Assembly: GCA_013215825.1 (NCBI GenBank)
Contig: JABSQN010000005.1
Coordinates: forward strand, 160,001-224,000
Reading direction: 5' to 3'
Length of the DNA: 64,000 nt
From: Piscirickettsiaceae bacterium
GTDB taxonomy: Bacteria; Pseudomonadota; Gammaproteobacteria; Nitrosococcales; Methylophagaceae
A model generated the notes under the pieces. That model saw only the letters and a program-made list of their open reading frames with translations, was not told the origin of the DNA and made no database searches. Positions within the stretch are counted from its first letter, which is position 1. Each line of letters opens with the position of its first letter. This document shows positions 1 to 8,749 of this stretch, one piece after another. A program made the translations under genes and the position numbers.

Positions 1-1818
1 TTGCATAATAATATTGCCAGCTGAATCTTCAATACGTTGAATAATATAAGGCTCAATACGATAACCACCATTGGCAAGTGCTGAGTAAGCTCTAGCCATA
101 TCCCAAGGGGCTGCATTACCGCTACCAAGAGCAAGTGATAGGCTTTTTGGCATTTGCGTTGTATCAAAGCCAAATTTCTTTGCATAGTCAACAACATAGC
201 TCGGCCCAATATCACGCAGAATTCTGATGGAAACTAAGTTTCGGGAGTTGGTTAGTGCAACTCTTAAACGGGTTGGACCAAAGAACTTGCCACTGTAATT
301 CTCCGGCCGCCAAGAATTTTCCAATCTAGGATCATCAAATACCACAGGTGCATCATTAATAATACTGGCGGCGGTGTAGCCTTTTTCTAATGCGGCAGAA
401 TAAATAAATGGTTTAAAGCCAGAGCCTGGTTGGCGGCGTGATTGCGTAACTCGATTAAATTTACTATGAAAATACTCGAAACCACCATTAAGCGCTGTCA
501 CTGCACCATCAAATGGTGAAACGGCGATGAAAGCACCTTCAACTTCTGGTAATTGTGCTAATTGCCAGTGACTGTCATTATCTTTATGCACCCAAATCAT
601 ATCTCCAGTATGAAGTATATCGCTTACTTTCTTAGGCGCTTTGCCTCGACTATTTGTACTGAGTTGCTTGCGAGCCCATTTAATAGAATCCAAGTGTATC
701 TCATTAACATCATGATCTTTTACATAAATACGAGCGGTATTGTCATCAAGTTTTTTGATGACAATAGCCGGTTGAAGAGGGCCGATTGATGATTGATCAT
801 CAAGTGCAAGTTGCCATTGTGTTTGATCACTATCTTCTGTTAATACAATTTGAGATAAAGCACCACGGAAACCATGACGTTTATCGTAGGCTAATAAAGC
901 AGATTGCAGTGCTGTATTTGCTGCTTTTTGATGACTAGAACGAATGGTCGTATAGACATTAAATCCTGAATTGTAGGCGTCATCACCATATTGTTCGAGC
1001 AGTTGCTTGCGTACCATTTCGGCAACAAAAGGCGCATAAACCTCAACGTTACGGCTATGGTGTACAGCTGTAAGGGCTGTTTGTGTTGCATCAAGATAAG
1101 CTTGTTCTTCAATATAGCCTACCTCCCACATTCGACGTAATACATAATTTCGGCGAAGTTGTGCTCGAGCAGGATTTGCCAACGGATTATATTTAGATGG
1201 GGCTTTTGGCAAGCCAGCGATCATGGCAAATTCAGCTAGCGTGAGTTCATTGAGTGATCGACCATAATAGACATTAGCAGCGGCACCGACTCCATATGCA
1301 CGCTTACCTAAATAGATTTTATTAAGATAGAGCGTTAGGATTTCTTCTTTACTTAAGATTTGTTCAATCTGAAAAGCGAGAATGATTTCATTCAGTTTAC
1401 GCAAGTAGGTTTTTTCATTACTAAGGAAAAAGTTTCTAGCGACTTGCATGGTAATGGTACTACCACCCTGTGCCTTTTTACCTGTTACTGCTAATGAGTA
1501 CACCGCTCGTAAAATACCTTGGTAATCAACGCCGGGGTGCTCAAAAAACCGATCATCTTCCGAGGCGAGAAATGCATGAATAAGAGGCTTAGGGACATCA
1601 TTGTATTCAACTGGGATACGACGCTTTTCACCAAACTCAGCAATTAACTTTCCTTCGGCACTAAAAATGCGGAGAGGCACTTGAAAAGGCGTTTGTTTTA
1701 ATACGTTTGGTGAGGGTAAGTTTGGAGCCAGCGTGTAATAAATACCTGCAATAGCGATAAGCACTAAGAAAAAAGCAATAAAAATGAGAACTGATAGTCG
1801 TTTGATGAATTGAAGCAT
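1..1818 (-). CDS. mrcA: Penicillin-binding protein 1A (3' end beyond window)
   Basis: Bifunctional class A peptidoglycan glycosyltransferase/transpeptidase anchored in the inner membrane. 606 residues are in the window and the frame is still open at base 1, so the C-terminus (including the expected KTG box) is missing. Seen: an N-terminal membrane segment (about residues 5-27); the GT51 motif EDDRFFEHPG, with the presumed catalytic Glu at residue 87; the second GT motif GGSTITMQVARN; and the transpeptidase SxxK box as SGFK, Ser466 and Lys469, within RRQPGSGFKP. The ATG at 1818 is chosen because it directly precedes the membrane anchor. It is divergent from pilM, the usual gammaproteobacterial arrangement. 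The glycine in the SxxK box is a mild variation from the SSFK common in this family. Confidence 0.95.
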   Translation of the reverse strand, partial: MLQFIKRLSVLIFIAFFLVLIAIAGIYYTLAPNLPSPNVLKQTPFQVPLRIFSAEGKLIAEFGEKRRIPVEYNDVPKPLIHAFLASEDDRFFEHPGVDYQGILRAVYSLAVTGKKAQGGSTITMQVARNFFLSNEKTYLRKLNEIILAFQIEQILSKEEILTLYLNKIYLGKRAYGVGAAANVYYGRSLNELTLAEFAMIAGLPKAPSKYNPLANPARAQLRRNYVLRRMWEVGYIEEQAYLDATQTALTAVHHSRNVEVYAPFVAEMVRKQLLEQYGDDAYNSGFNVYTTIRSSHQKAANTALQSALLAYDKRHGFRGALSQIVLTEDSDQTQWQLALDDQSSIGPLQPAIVIKKLDDNTARIYVKDHDVNEIHLDSIKWARKQLSTNSRGKAPKKVSDILHTGDMIWVHKDNDSHWQLAQLPEVEGAFIAVSPFDGAVTALNGGFEYFHSKFNRVTQSRRQPGSGFKPFIYSAALEKGYTAASIINDAPVVFDDPRLENSWRPENYSGKFFGPTRLRVALTNSRNLVSIRILRDIGPSYVVDYAKKFGFDTTQMPKSLSLALGSGNAAPWDMARAYSALANGGYRIEPYIIQRIEDSAGNIIMQ

Positions 1819-2147
1819 AGTTTTTTACTGTTGGGTCATAATGCAATTGAGTATATACCATCTTTTACTTGAAGATGTACGGTTCAGTAAGAGGATAAGC
1901 CATATTTTAACGATTGATTAAGGACCCGTCTTTAGCAAGGGTATTACGTCTTAAGTTATAGTGGAAGTGATAAACTCTGAAGAAATTGACTGGGTATTAA
2001 TTACCGTGGGATTAACAAGCGTGTTAAAAACAATAGCGGAAAGTTGTTTTTTATTTAAACATGGACTATAGTCTTAATAAATCACTTTAAGTTGGCGGGC
2101 TAAGATAAAACGTTAGGTTTTGTATTATTAGGGAGTTGGGGCAATAC
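1819..2147. other. Divergent intergenic region mrcA/pilM
   Basis: 329 bases between two divergent genes. I see no coding potential and no strong hairpin. It should hold the promoters of mrcA (leftward) and of the pil operon (rightward). A convincing sigma-70 candidate exists only for pilM and is listed separately. Confidence 0.5.
2044..2072 (+). promoter_or_regulatory. Candidate sigma-70 promoter of pilMNOPQ
   Basis: A -35 box TTGTTT (2044-2049) and a -10 box TATAGT (2067-2072) are separated by exactly 17 bases. They lie 75 bases upstream of the pilM ATG. Seen in sequence only; the region is AT-rich, so chance matches are possible. Confidence 0.4.
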
Positions 2148-3206
2148 ATGTTTGGACGAAAAAAAAAACCATTATTAGGGATCGATATCAGTTCCTCAGT
2201 AGTAAAGGTTATCGAACTTAACCAAAAAAACGGTAAGTATTGTGTTGAAGCCTATGCTGTTGAGCCGCTACCTCTTAATTCTGTGATAGAGGGGCGAATT
2301 GAAAACACGGATGAAGTCGCTAGTGCGATTAAGCGCGCGGTTAAACGATCAGCTAGCAAGGCAAAGCAGGCTGCAGTTGCTGTTTCGGCCAGTTCGGCGA
2401 TCACGAAAATAGTTTCATTTCCTTCGTCATTGACTGAGCGCGAACTCGAAGAGCAAGTCATGATGGAAGCTGATAATTATATCCCCTACCCATTAGAAGA
2501 GGTTCGATTAGACTTTGAAGTGCTAGGCACGTCTGCTTCAGATGTCGATGCAGTTGATGTCTTACTTGCTGCATCAAGAAGTGAAATTGTTGATGCACGT
2601 ATAGAAGTTTTAGAAAAAGCGGGTTTGAAAGCTAAATTAGTGGATGTTGAAGCTTATACCATTGAAAATACGTTTAGCTTAATTGCTCAGCAATTACCCA
2701 ATCAAGGGCAAGGACTAACGGTCGCAGTTGTCGATGTTGGTGCTACTGTAACCGCATTGCATGTGTTAGTTGATGGCAAAATTGTCTTTACACGTGAGCA
2801 ATCCTTTGGTGGCCGAATATTGACAGAGGATATTGAGCGTCATTATGGTATGTCGTATCAGGAAGCCGGTCGAGCAAAAAAACAAAATAACTTGCCAGAT
2901 GATTATAATGCGAAGGTTTTAGATCCTTTTAAGCGGTCAATGGTGACGACGGTGACTCGGGGATTACAGTTCTTCTTTTCAGCATCAACGCAATATCAAT
3001 CAATAGATCAAATTATTTTAGCGGGTGGTTGTGCCTCGATTCAAGGAATTGATGTCATGATTGAAGAAGAGTCTGGTACGCCCACATCAATAGCAAACCC
3101 ATTTATGGACATGGTTTTAGAGAATAAAATAAAAATTCAAGCGTTGAGCAATGATGCACCATCCATGTTGATTGCTTGTGGATTAGCAATGAGGAGTTTT
3201 GATTAA
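2148..3206 (+). CDS. pilM: Type IV pilus assembly protein PilM
   Basis: Cytoplasmic actin-like ATPase of the type IV pilus alignment complex; it binds the N-terminal tail of PilN. The N-terminus KKPLLGIDISSSVVKVIEL carries the actin-fold phosphate-1 loop. VVDVGATVTALHVL is phosphate-2 and IILAGGCASIQG is the adenosine motif. An in-frame TTG at 2136 would add four residues, but the ATG at 2148 has a GGGG stretch 6 bases upstream and gives the usual family N-terminus (352 aa). It is the first gene of pilMNOPQ, and its stop overlaps the pilN start (TAATG). Confidence 0.95.
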   Translation: MFGRKKKPLLGIDISSSVVKVIELNQKNGKYCVEAYAVEPLPLNSVIEGRIENTDEVASAIKRAVKRSASKAKQAAVAVSASSAITKIVSFPSSLTERELEEQVMMEADNYIPYPLEEVRLDFEVLGTSASDVDAVDVLLAASRSEIVDARIEVLEKAGLKAKLVDVEAYTIENTFSLIAQQLPNQGQGLTVAVVDVGATVTALHVLVDGKIVFTREQSFGGRILTEDIERHYGMSYQEAGRAKKQNNLPDDYNAKVLDPFKRSMVTTVTRGLQFFFSASTQYQSIDQIILAGGCASIQGIDVMIEEESGTPTSIANPFMDMVLENKIKIQALSNDAPSMLIACGLAMRSFD

Positions 3207-3769
3207 TGGCTCATATTAATTTACTCCCTTGGCGTGAAGAGCGTCGTCAAGAGCGTCAACAACAATTTATCGTTGCTTTGGTTGCTGGTGTTATCTTCGC
3301 AGCCGTTGTGCTCTATGGCGTAATTTTATTTGCAGATAGTTTGATAGATGAACAAAGTAGCCGCAATAGCTTTATGCAGCGTGAAATTTCAGTGTTAAAT
3401 AAAAAAATAAAAGAAATTGATACCTTAGAACGTGAACGTGAACGGCTATTAGCTCGGATGCAGGTTATTCAAGATTTACAAGCTAGCCGACCCAAAGTCG
3501 TCAAGGTATTTGATTCTTTAGTGCGTGTCGTGCCAGATGGTATTCATCTTAATAAATTAACGCGACAAGGTAAGAGGTTAACTTTAAAAGGTGTTGCCGA
3601 GTCTAACGCAAGGGTTTCCGTCCTTATGCGTAAACTAGATAAGCATGTTGAATTTGACGAATCAAATCTAAAAGTGGTTCAACGTACCTCAAGTGCAGAC
3701 AATGCTATTCGTAATTTCACGTTAACAATAAATGAGTCTGAACCTAAAAAAGAAGAGGATGAAATCTAA
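3206..3769 (+). CDS. pilN: Type IV pilus inner-membrane protein PilN
   Basis: Bitopic inner-membrane protein linking cytoplasmic PilM to PilO. The 187-aa product begins MAHINLLPWREERRQ; the INLLPWR tail is the known PilM-binding motif. One membrane segment follows (about residues 23-45), then a periplasmic coiled coil rich in Glu and Arg, then a compact C-terminal fold. It overlaps pilM by one base and its last base is the A of the pilO start codon, so translation of the operon is probably coupled. Confidence 0.95.
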   Translation: MAHINLLPWREERRQERQQQFIVALVAGVIFAAVVLYGVILFADSLIDEQSSRNSFMQREISVLNKKIKEIDTLERERERLLARMQVIQDLQASRPKVVKVFDSLVRVVPDGIHLNKLTRQGKRLTLKGVAESNARVSVLMRKLDKHVEFDESNLKVVQRTSSADNAIRNFTLTINESEPKKEEDEI

Positions 3770-4347
3770 TGGACATGTCTTCTTTAAGTGAATTAGATTT
3801 TAATGAAAGTGGTGAATGGCCTTTCATTATTAAGATGATGGCAATCATTCTCTTGTGTGCAGTCGTATGGGGTGCTGGCTATTATTTTATTATTGATGAT
3901 AAAAGAAATGAGCTAGCGAGCTTAGAACAAAAAGAAATTCAATTAAAAAAATCCTTTGAAAAGAAACAAGCGAAAGCCGTTAACCTAGAAGCATATAAAG
4001 AACAGATGAAAGAGATGAAGGTTACTTTTTCTTCAATGCTGCAGCAATTACCGAGAAAGAATGAAGTAGCAGATTTGTTAATTGATATATCAAGTTCTGG
4101 TCTTGTTAATGGCTTGGTCTTTAATTTGTTTAAACCTGGCGGAGAACGACCTGTTGATTTTTATGCAGAGCTTCCAATTCAAATGACGGTGACAGGCACA
4201 TATCATCAGTTTGGTAATTTTGTTAGTGCTATTGCTGCCTTACCTCGAATTGTAACAATGCATAATTTAACGCTAACGCCTACGGGGGGTAGCAAAATGA
4301 CAATGAATATCACTGCGAAAACATACCGTTATTTCGATGATGAGTAA
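3769..4347 (+). CDS. pilO: Type IV pilus inner-membrane protein PilO
   Basis: Partner of PilN in the periplasmic alignment subcomplex. The 192-aa product has a short cytoplasmic N-terminus, one membrane segment (about residues 21-44) and a coiled coil (about 50-90). The C-terminal ferredoxin-like region holds the motif GLVNGLVFNLFKP and the segment YHQFGNFVSAIAALPRIVT, typical of PilO. It is third in pilMNOPQ and starts on the last base of pilN. Confidence 0.94.
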   Translation: MDMSSLSELDFNESGEWPFIIKMMAIILLCAVVWGAGYYFIIDDKRNELASLEQKEIQLKKSFEKKQAKAVNLEAYKEQMKEMKVTFSSMLQQLPRKNEVADLLIDISSSGLVNGLVFNLFKPGGERPVDFYAELPIQMTVTGTYHQFGNFVSAIAALPRIVTMHNLTLTPTGGSKMTMNITAKTYRYFDDE

Positions 4348-4388
4348 GAGAGAGCGTGCTGAAAATGGGATATTCAAGGGAAGGTAAT

Positions 4389-4913
4389 GTGGCAAATTTA
4401 ATTAAAATAGCAACACTTGTTTTAACTCTGTCACTAATGGGCTGTCAACAAGAAAAAGACGATTTGGCTGCTTTTGTGGCGACAGTGAAAGCACAGAAAA
4501 AACCAGATATTGAGCCTATTCCTGTCATGAAGCCGTATGAAACGTTTTCCTATGCTGCGACTGAATTACGAAACCCATTTATCAAAACAATTGTTGAACA
4601 GCCGGAAGAAACGTTAGTCCCTCTTGTGGAGAATGGTATTCATCCTGAGAAGCATCGACGAAAAGAAGCCTTGGAATCCTATTCCTTGAGTGAGTTACAA
4701 TTAGTTGGGACCTTAGAAAGGAAAGGTATTTGGGCTCTAATTCGTTCGTCAGATGGCGTCGTGCATCGGGTGCAAATTGGGAACTATCTTGGGAAAAATT
4801 ACGGTAAAATTTTAACAATCACGGATATAAAAGTAACATTAAAAGAGATAGTGACAGAACCTCGTGGTGGCTATATTGAGCGTGAATCAGCTCTTACTAT
4901 GGTTGAAAATTAA
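4389..4913 (+). CDS. pilP: Type IV pilus lipoprotein PilP
   Basis: Outer part of the alignment complex; it links PilN/PilO to the secretin PilQ. The start is ambiguous. GTG at 4356 and ATG at 4365 are in frame, but GTG at 4389 has a strong GGGAAGG ribosome site just upstream. It also gives a compact lipoprotein signal, ending in the lipobox LMGC with the lipidated Cys at residue 19. From there the protein is 174 aa. A disordered linker is followed by the beta domain (SLSELQLVGTLERKGIWALI, then VHRVQIGNYLGKNYGKI), which is the PilP family core. Confidence 0.92.
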   Translation: MANLIKIATLVLTLSLMGCQQEKDDLAAFVATVKAQKKPDIEPIPVMKPYETFSYAATELRNPFIKTIVEQPEETLVPLVENGIHPEKHRRKEALESYSLSELQLVGTLERKGIWALIRSSDGVVHRVQIGNYLGKNYGKILTITDIKVTLKEIVTEPRGGYIERESALTMVEN

Positions 4914-4927
4914 AGGCGTTGAATAAT

Positions 4928-7042
4928 ATGACTAACAAAGATGGAATTATGATGAAAAATAAACAGTTATTAGGAATGTTTTTCAAGGGCATACTTTCGA
5001 TTATATCGGTATTTAGCCTGATTTTGCTGACAATGACTAACGCTTCGGCGGTCGATCTTCAGTCAGTGGAATATTCCTCTTTATTGGGTGATAAAGCGCA
5101 AATAACGGTGACCTTTTCAGCATCAATTGAACAGCCAAATAGCTTTTCAATTGATGAGCCTGCACGCGTGGTTTTAGATTTTACGGGCGTAAAAAATCAA
5201 TTAAACAAGAAGACACAAGCAATTAATATTGGTGCAACGAGCAGTATCTCGACGGTTGAGGCGGGAGACCGTACTCGGATGGTCATCAATTTATTACAGA
5301 AAGTACCTTACACAATTGAACATAATGGCAATAAAGTTGTAATAACTATTGAAGGTGCTAGTCAACTTGCTACAAATAACAGTGCAGATAGAGAAGTAAC
5401 GGATATTGATTTTCGTCGCGGTGAGAATGGTGAAGCTCGATTAATTATTACATTAAGTGATGATGGTGCGAATGTTGATGTGCGACAAGAGCAAAATAAT
5501 GTGGTTGTTGATTTAAGCGGTGTTTCATTGCCTGAGAGATTACACCGACGTTTGGATGTGATTGATTTTGCCACCCCCGTTCAAATTATTGATAGTGAAC
5601 AAAAAGGCAAAGTGACTCAACTAAGGTTGTCCACTAAAGGAAAGTTTGAACATTTAGCGTATCAATCCGGAAATACATTAGTAATCGAAATTAAGCCTGT
5701 TGCAGTAGAAACACAGGTGAGTAGAGATAAAGATCAGTTTGGCTACAAAGGTGATAAATTGTCACTAAACTTTCAAAATATTGAAGTACGGGCAATCTTG
5801 CAGTTGTTGGCAGACTTTACGGGTATGAACTTAGTCACCAGTGATACGGTGCAAGGCAACGTTACATTAAGACTTAAAAATGTACCATGGGATCAAGCCA
5901 TGGATATTATTCTTAAAACTAAAGGTTTGGCAATGCGCCAAAATGGCAATGTGATGTTAATTGCACCAGCGGCAGAAATAGCGGCACAAGAACGTCAAGA
6001 GCTAGAAGCTAAGAAGCAATTGGTTGAGTTAGAACCATTATATTCAGAAGTATTTGAAATAAATTTTGCTAAGGCATCGGAGTTAAAAACAATACTTAAG
6101 AGTAAGAGTAAGAGTACGGGGTCTAATTCAAGTGCTGGCGAAGTTACGGGCTTTATTTCTGATAGAGGTAGTATTACCGTTGATAACCGAACTAATTCAT
6201 TGCTTATTCGTGATACGGCTGAGCAATTAGTTGAAATCAGGAAAATATTAGATATTTTAGACAAACCTGTTCGTCAAGTATTGATTGAATCTCGGATTGT
6301 TATTGCTAACGATAGCTTCGCCAAGGATCTTGGTGTTAGATTTGGTGCTTCGAAGCTCAAGAATCAGAGTGATGACTTTAGTGTTAATGCAGCTCTAACA
6401 GGAAGTCTAGCACAAGCAGAGAACCTACTGGACGGAGAAGCTTTAGAGTTTCCAGAACATTTAAATGTCAATTTACCTGTAGCTAATGCCGCAGGATCAA
6501 TTGCACTAGCTTTGGCAAAACTACCATTTGGTGCTGCACTCGAGTTAGAATTATCAGCAATGCAACAAGAGGGAAATGGTGAGATTATTTCTAGCCCTCG
6601 TGTTATTACCTCAAATCAGCAGCAAGCAGTTATTGAGCAGGGAACAGAAATTCCATATCAAGAAGCAAGTTCTAGTGGTTCAACAGCCGTTTCATTCAAG
6701 TCTGCAACGTTGAGATTGTCAGTAACACCACAAATAACACCAGATGATCATATTATTATGGATTTAGAAGTCAATAAGGATGAAATCGGCGGTATCTTTA
6801 ATGGTGTACCAAGCATTGATACTCGTAGCGTGAAAACACAAGTCCTTGTGGATAATGGTGAAACGGTGGTTTTAGGCGGTATTTATGAACAACGAAAAGT
6901 TGATGGCTCAACACGCGTTCCATTTTTCGGCGATTTACCTTATGTTGGATTCTTGTTTAAAACGACAACACATTCAGATTCGAAAAGCGAGTTACTTATT
7001 TTTGTAACACCAAAAATTATTAAAGATGGTTTACAGTTCTAA
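4928..7042 (+). CDS. pilQ: Type IV pilus secretin PilQ
   Basis: Outer-membrane secretin through which the pilus passes. Order of parts: signal peptide ending NASA; two AMIN domains for peptidoglycan binding (ARVVLDFTGV and a second copy with NNVVVDLSGV); an STN/N0 domain (LSLNFQNIEVRAILQLLADF); an N1 domain; and the C-terminal secretin beta-barrel (EIISSPRVITSNQQQAVIEQG, ETVVLGGIYEQ, VPFFGDLPYVGFLFK). A TTG at 4919 and ATGs at 4949 and 4952 are alternative starts. ATG 4928 is preferred for its AGGCG element, with moderate certainty. It closes the pil operon and is followed by a terminator. Confidence 0.95.
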   Translation: MTNKDGIMMKNKQLLGMFFKGILSIISVFSLILLTMTNASAVDLQSVEYSSLLGDKAQITVTFSASIEQPNSFSIDEPARVVLDFTGVKNQLNKKTQAINIGATSSISTVEAGDRTRMVINLLQKVPYTIEHNGNKVVITIEGASQLATNNSADREVTDIDFRRGENGEARLIITLSDDGANVDVRQEQNNVVVDLSGVSLPERLHRRLDVIDFATPVQIIDSEQKGKVTQLRLSTKGKFEHLAYQSGNTLVIEIKPVAVETQVSRDKDQFGYKGDKLSLNFQNIEVRAILQLLADFTGMNLVTSDTVQGNVTLRLKNVPWDQAMDIILKTKGLAMRQNGNVMLIAPAAEIAAQERQELEAKKQLVELEPLYSEVFEINFAKASELKTILKSKSKSTGSNSSAGEVTGFISDRGSITVDNRTNSLLIRDTAEQLVEIRKILDILDKPVRQVLIESRIVIANDSFAKDLGVRFGASKLKNQSDDFSVNAALTGSLAQAENLLDGEALEFPEHLNVNLPVANAAGSIALALAKLPFGAALELELSAMQQEGNGEIISSPRVITSNQQQAVIEQGTEIPYQEASSSGSTAVSFKSATLRLSVTPQITPDDHIIMDLEVNKDEIGGIFNGVPSIDTRSVKTQVLVDNGETVVLGGIYEQRKVDGSTRVPFFGDLPYVGFLFKTTTHSDSKSELLIFVTPKIIKDGLQF

Positions 7043-7065
7043 TTTCAATTAAACTTGTAAAGTAT

Positions 7066-7096
7066 AAAAGCCGGAGCATTTTTGAGCCGGCTTTTT
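7066..7096 (+). terminator. Rho-independent terminator after pilQ
   Basis: AAAAGCCGG (7066-7074) pairs with CCGGCTTTT (7087-7095) around a 12-base loop and runs into a T tract. It separates the pil operon from aroK. Confidence 0.8.
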
Positions 7097-7129
7097 CATT
7101 CATAGACTATGCAACGTTGAGATAAAAAA

Positions 7130-7651
7130 GTGATTTCAGGCAATATTTTTCTTATTGGACCTATGGGTGCAGGTAAATCAACTGTGGGTAAGCAGTTGGC
7201 AAAAGCATTGGGCCGTGACTTCTATGATAGTGATAAAGAAATTGAAGAGCGTACTGGCGTTTCTATTTCATGGATCTTTGAAATGGAAGGCGAGGCAGGT
7301 TTTCGAGTTCGTGAGCAAAAAGTGATTGATGAGCTTACAGAAAAAAAGAACATTATTTTAGCAACCGGCGGTGGTGTTGTTTTATCTGAAGAGAACCGTC
7401 GAGTATTACGCTCTCGTGGACATGTGGTTTATTTGGCGGCATCTATTGAACAATTAAGTCGTCGCACATCAAAAGATAAAAGTCGTCCTTTATTGCAAAC
7501 AGATGATCCTAAAAAGCAAATTGAAGAACTACTTGCTATGCGGGCTCCCTTATATAAAGATGTTGCAGATATTGAGCTACGAACAGGTGAGCAATCCATT
7601 ACACATGTTGTTGCTGATTTAATCAAAGAATTAGAAAATTTAGGCCAATAA
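7130..7651 (+). CDS. aroK: Shikimate kinase
   Basis: Phosphorylates shikimate at the 3-hydroxyl with ATP in the chorismate pathway. 173 aa, normal for AroK. The Walker A loop is GPMGAGKST (residues 10-18), and the shikimate-binding motifs include [13 protein letters not shown] and the lid RPLL. It starts with GTG at 7130, and the next in-frame ATG would delete the P-loop. aroB begins 2 bases after its stop; the pilQ-aroK-aroB-damX order is the standard gammaproteobacterial one. Confidence 0.96.
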   Translation: MISGNIFLIGPMGAGKSTVGKQLAKALGRDFYDSDKEIEERTGVSISWIFEMEGEAGFRVREQKVIDELTEKKNIILATGGGVVLSEENRRVLRSRGHVVYLAASIEQLSRRTSKDKSRPLLQTDDPKKQIEELLAMRAPLYKDVADIELRTGEQSITHVVADLIKELENLGQ

Positions 7652-7653
7652 GA

Positions 7654-8733
7654 TTGAACACATTAACCGTCTCATTAGCTGAGCGAAGCTATCCTATTTA
7701 TGTTGGCGACGATCTACTGTCTCATGCTGAACTTCTAACAAAGCACATTAAAGGCAAAGAAGTTCTTATTGTTACTAATACAACGATTGCCCCTCTTTAT
7801 TTACAACAAGTGAGTGAACAGCTTGCAGATTATCGATGTAAATCGGTTATTTTGCCTGATGGGGAAGAGTTTAAGAACCTAGAGATTTTAAATCAAATAT
7901 TTGATGCCTTATTAGAAAATCACTTTTCACGACAGGTTACGATGATCGCACTCGGCGGTGGTGTAATTGGTGATATGACGGGATTTGCTGCGGCAAGCTA
8001 TCAGCGTGGCGTGCCTTTTATTCAAATTCCAACCACATTATTGTCGCAAGTCGATTCGTCAGTAGGCGGAAAGACAGCGGTTAATCATGCTTTAGGCAAA
8101 AATATGATTGGTGCTTTTTACCAGCCACAGTGTGTGATTGCAGATACTAATACATTGAATACACTGGAAGACCGACAGCTATCATCAGGTTTAGCCGAAG
8201 TGATTAAATATGGCATTATCAATGATCCTGAATTCTTCAGTTGGTTGGAAGACAATATGCCAGCCTTACGCCAACGCAAACCTAGCGTGTTGGCCGAGGC
8301 CATTGAACGCTCTTGTCAGGACAAGGCGGATATTGTTGCTGAAGATGAATTAGAACAGGGTGTTCGTGCCGTATTAAATTTGGGTCATACCTTTGGTCAT
8401 GCGATAGAAACAGGCATGGGCTATGGCAACTGGCTGCATGGTGAAGCTATTTCTGTTGGTATGTTAATGGCGGCTGATCTATCTCAACGTATGGATTGGA
8501 TTGATAATGCCATTGTTGAACGTATTAAAAACTTATTATTAGCGGCGGGACTCCCAGTAACATCGCCTGAGGAAATGTCATCAGAGCAGTTTATGAGTTT
8601 GATGTCGGTTGATAAGAAAGTACAGGATGGTCGAATTCGTTTAATCCTGCTAAAAGATATTGGCCAAGCGATTATTAGTGATGATTATGATGCTGATAAG
8701 TTAGTCGCAACATTAAAGGCTTTTCAGCACTAA
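7654..8733 (+). CDS. aroB: 3-dehydroquinate synthase
   Basis: NAD-dependent cyclisation of DAHP to 3-dehydroquinate, the second chorismate-pathway step. 359 aa. Motifs: [27 protein letters not shown] for NAD binding, [19 protein letters not shown], and the metal-ligand region [12 protein letters not shown] and [11 protein letters not shown]. It starts with TTG at 7654, 2 bases after aroK. This start is favoured because the encoded N-terminus [16 protein letters not shown] matches the family beginning; the rare start may lower expression. Co-transcribed with aroK. Confidence 0.96.
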   Translation: MNTLTVSLAERSYPIYVGDDLLSHAELLTKHIKGKEVLIVTNTTIAPLYLQQVSEQLADYRCKSVILPDGEEFKNLEILNQIFDALLENHFSRQVTMIALGGGVIGDMTGFAAASYQRGVPFIQIPTTLLSQVDSSVGGKTAVNHALGKNMIGAFYQPQCVIADTNTLNTLEDRQLSSGLAEVIKYGIINDPEFFSWLEDNMPALRQRKPSVLAEAIERSCQDKADIVAEDELEQGVRAVLNLGHTFGHAIETGMGYGNWLHGEAISVGMLMAADLSQRMDWIDNAIVERIKNLLLAAGLPVTSPEEMSSEQFMSLMSVDKKVQDGRIRLILLKDIGQAIISDDYDADKLVATLKAFQH

Positions 8734-8749
8734 TTGCTGACTTTAAATA

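Noticed and set aside
562..1112. Small open frames on both strands inside the mrcA region
   Set aside because: They lie in other frames of the strongly supported PBP1A coding sequence, which shows its own motifs throughout.
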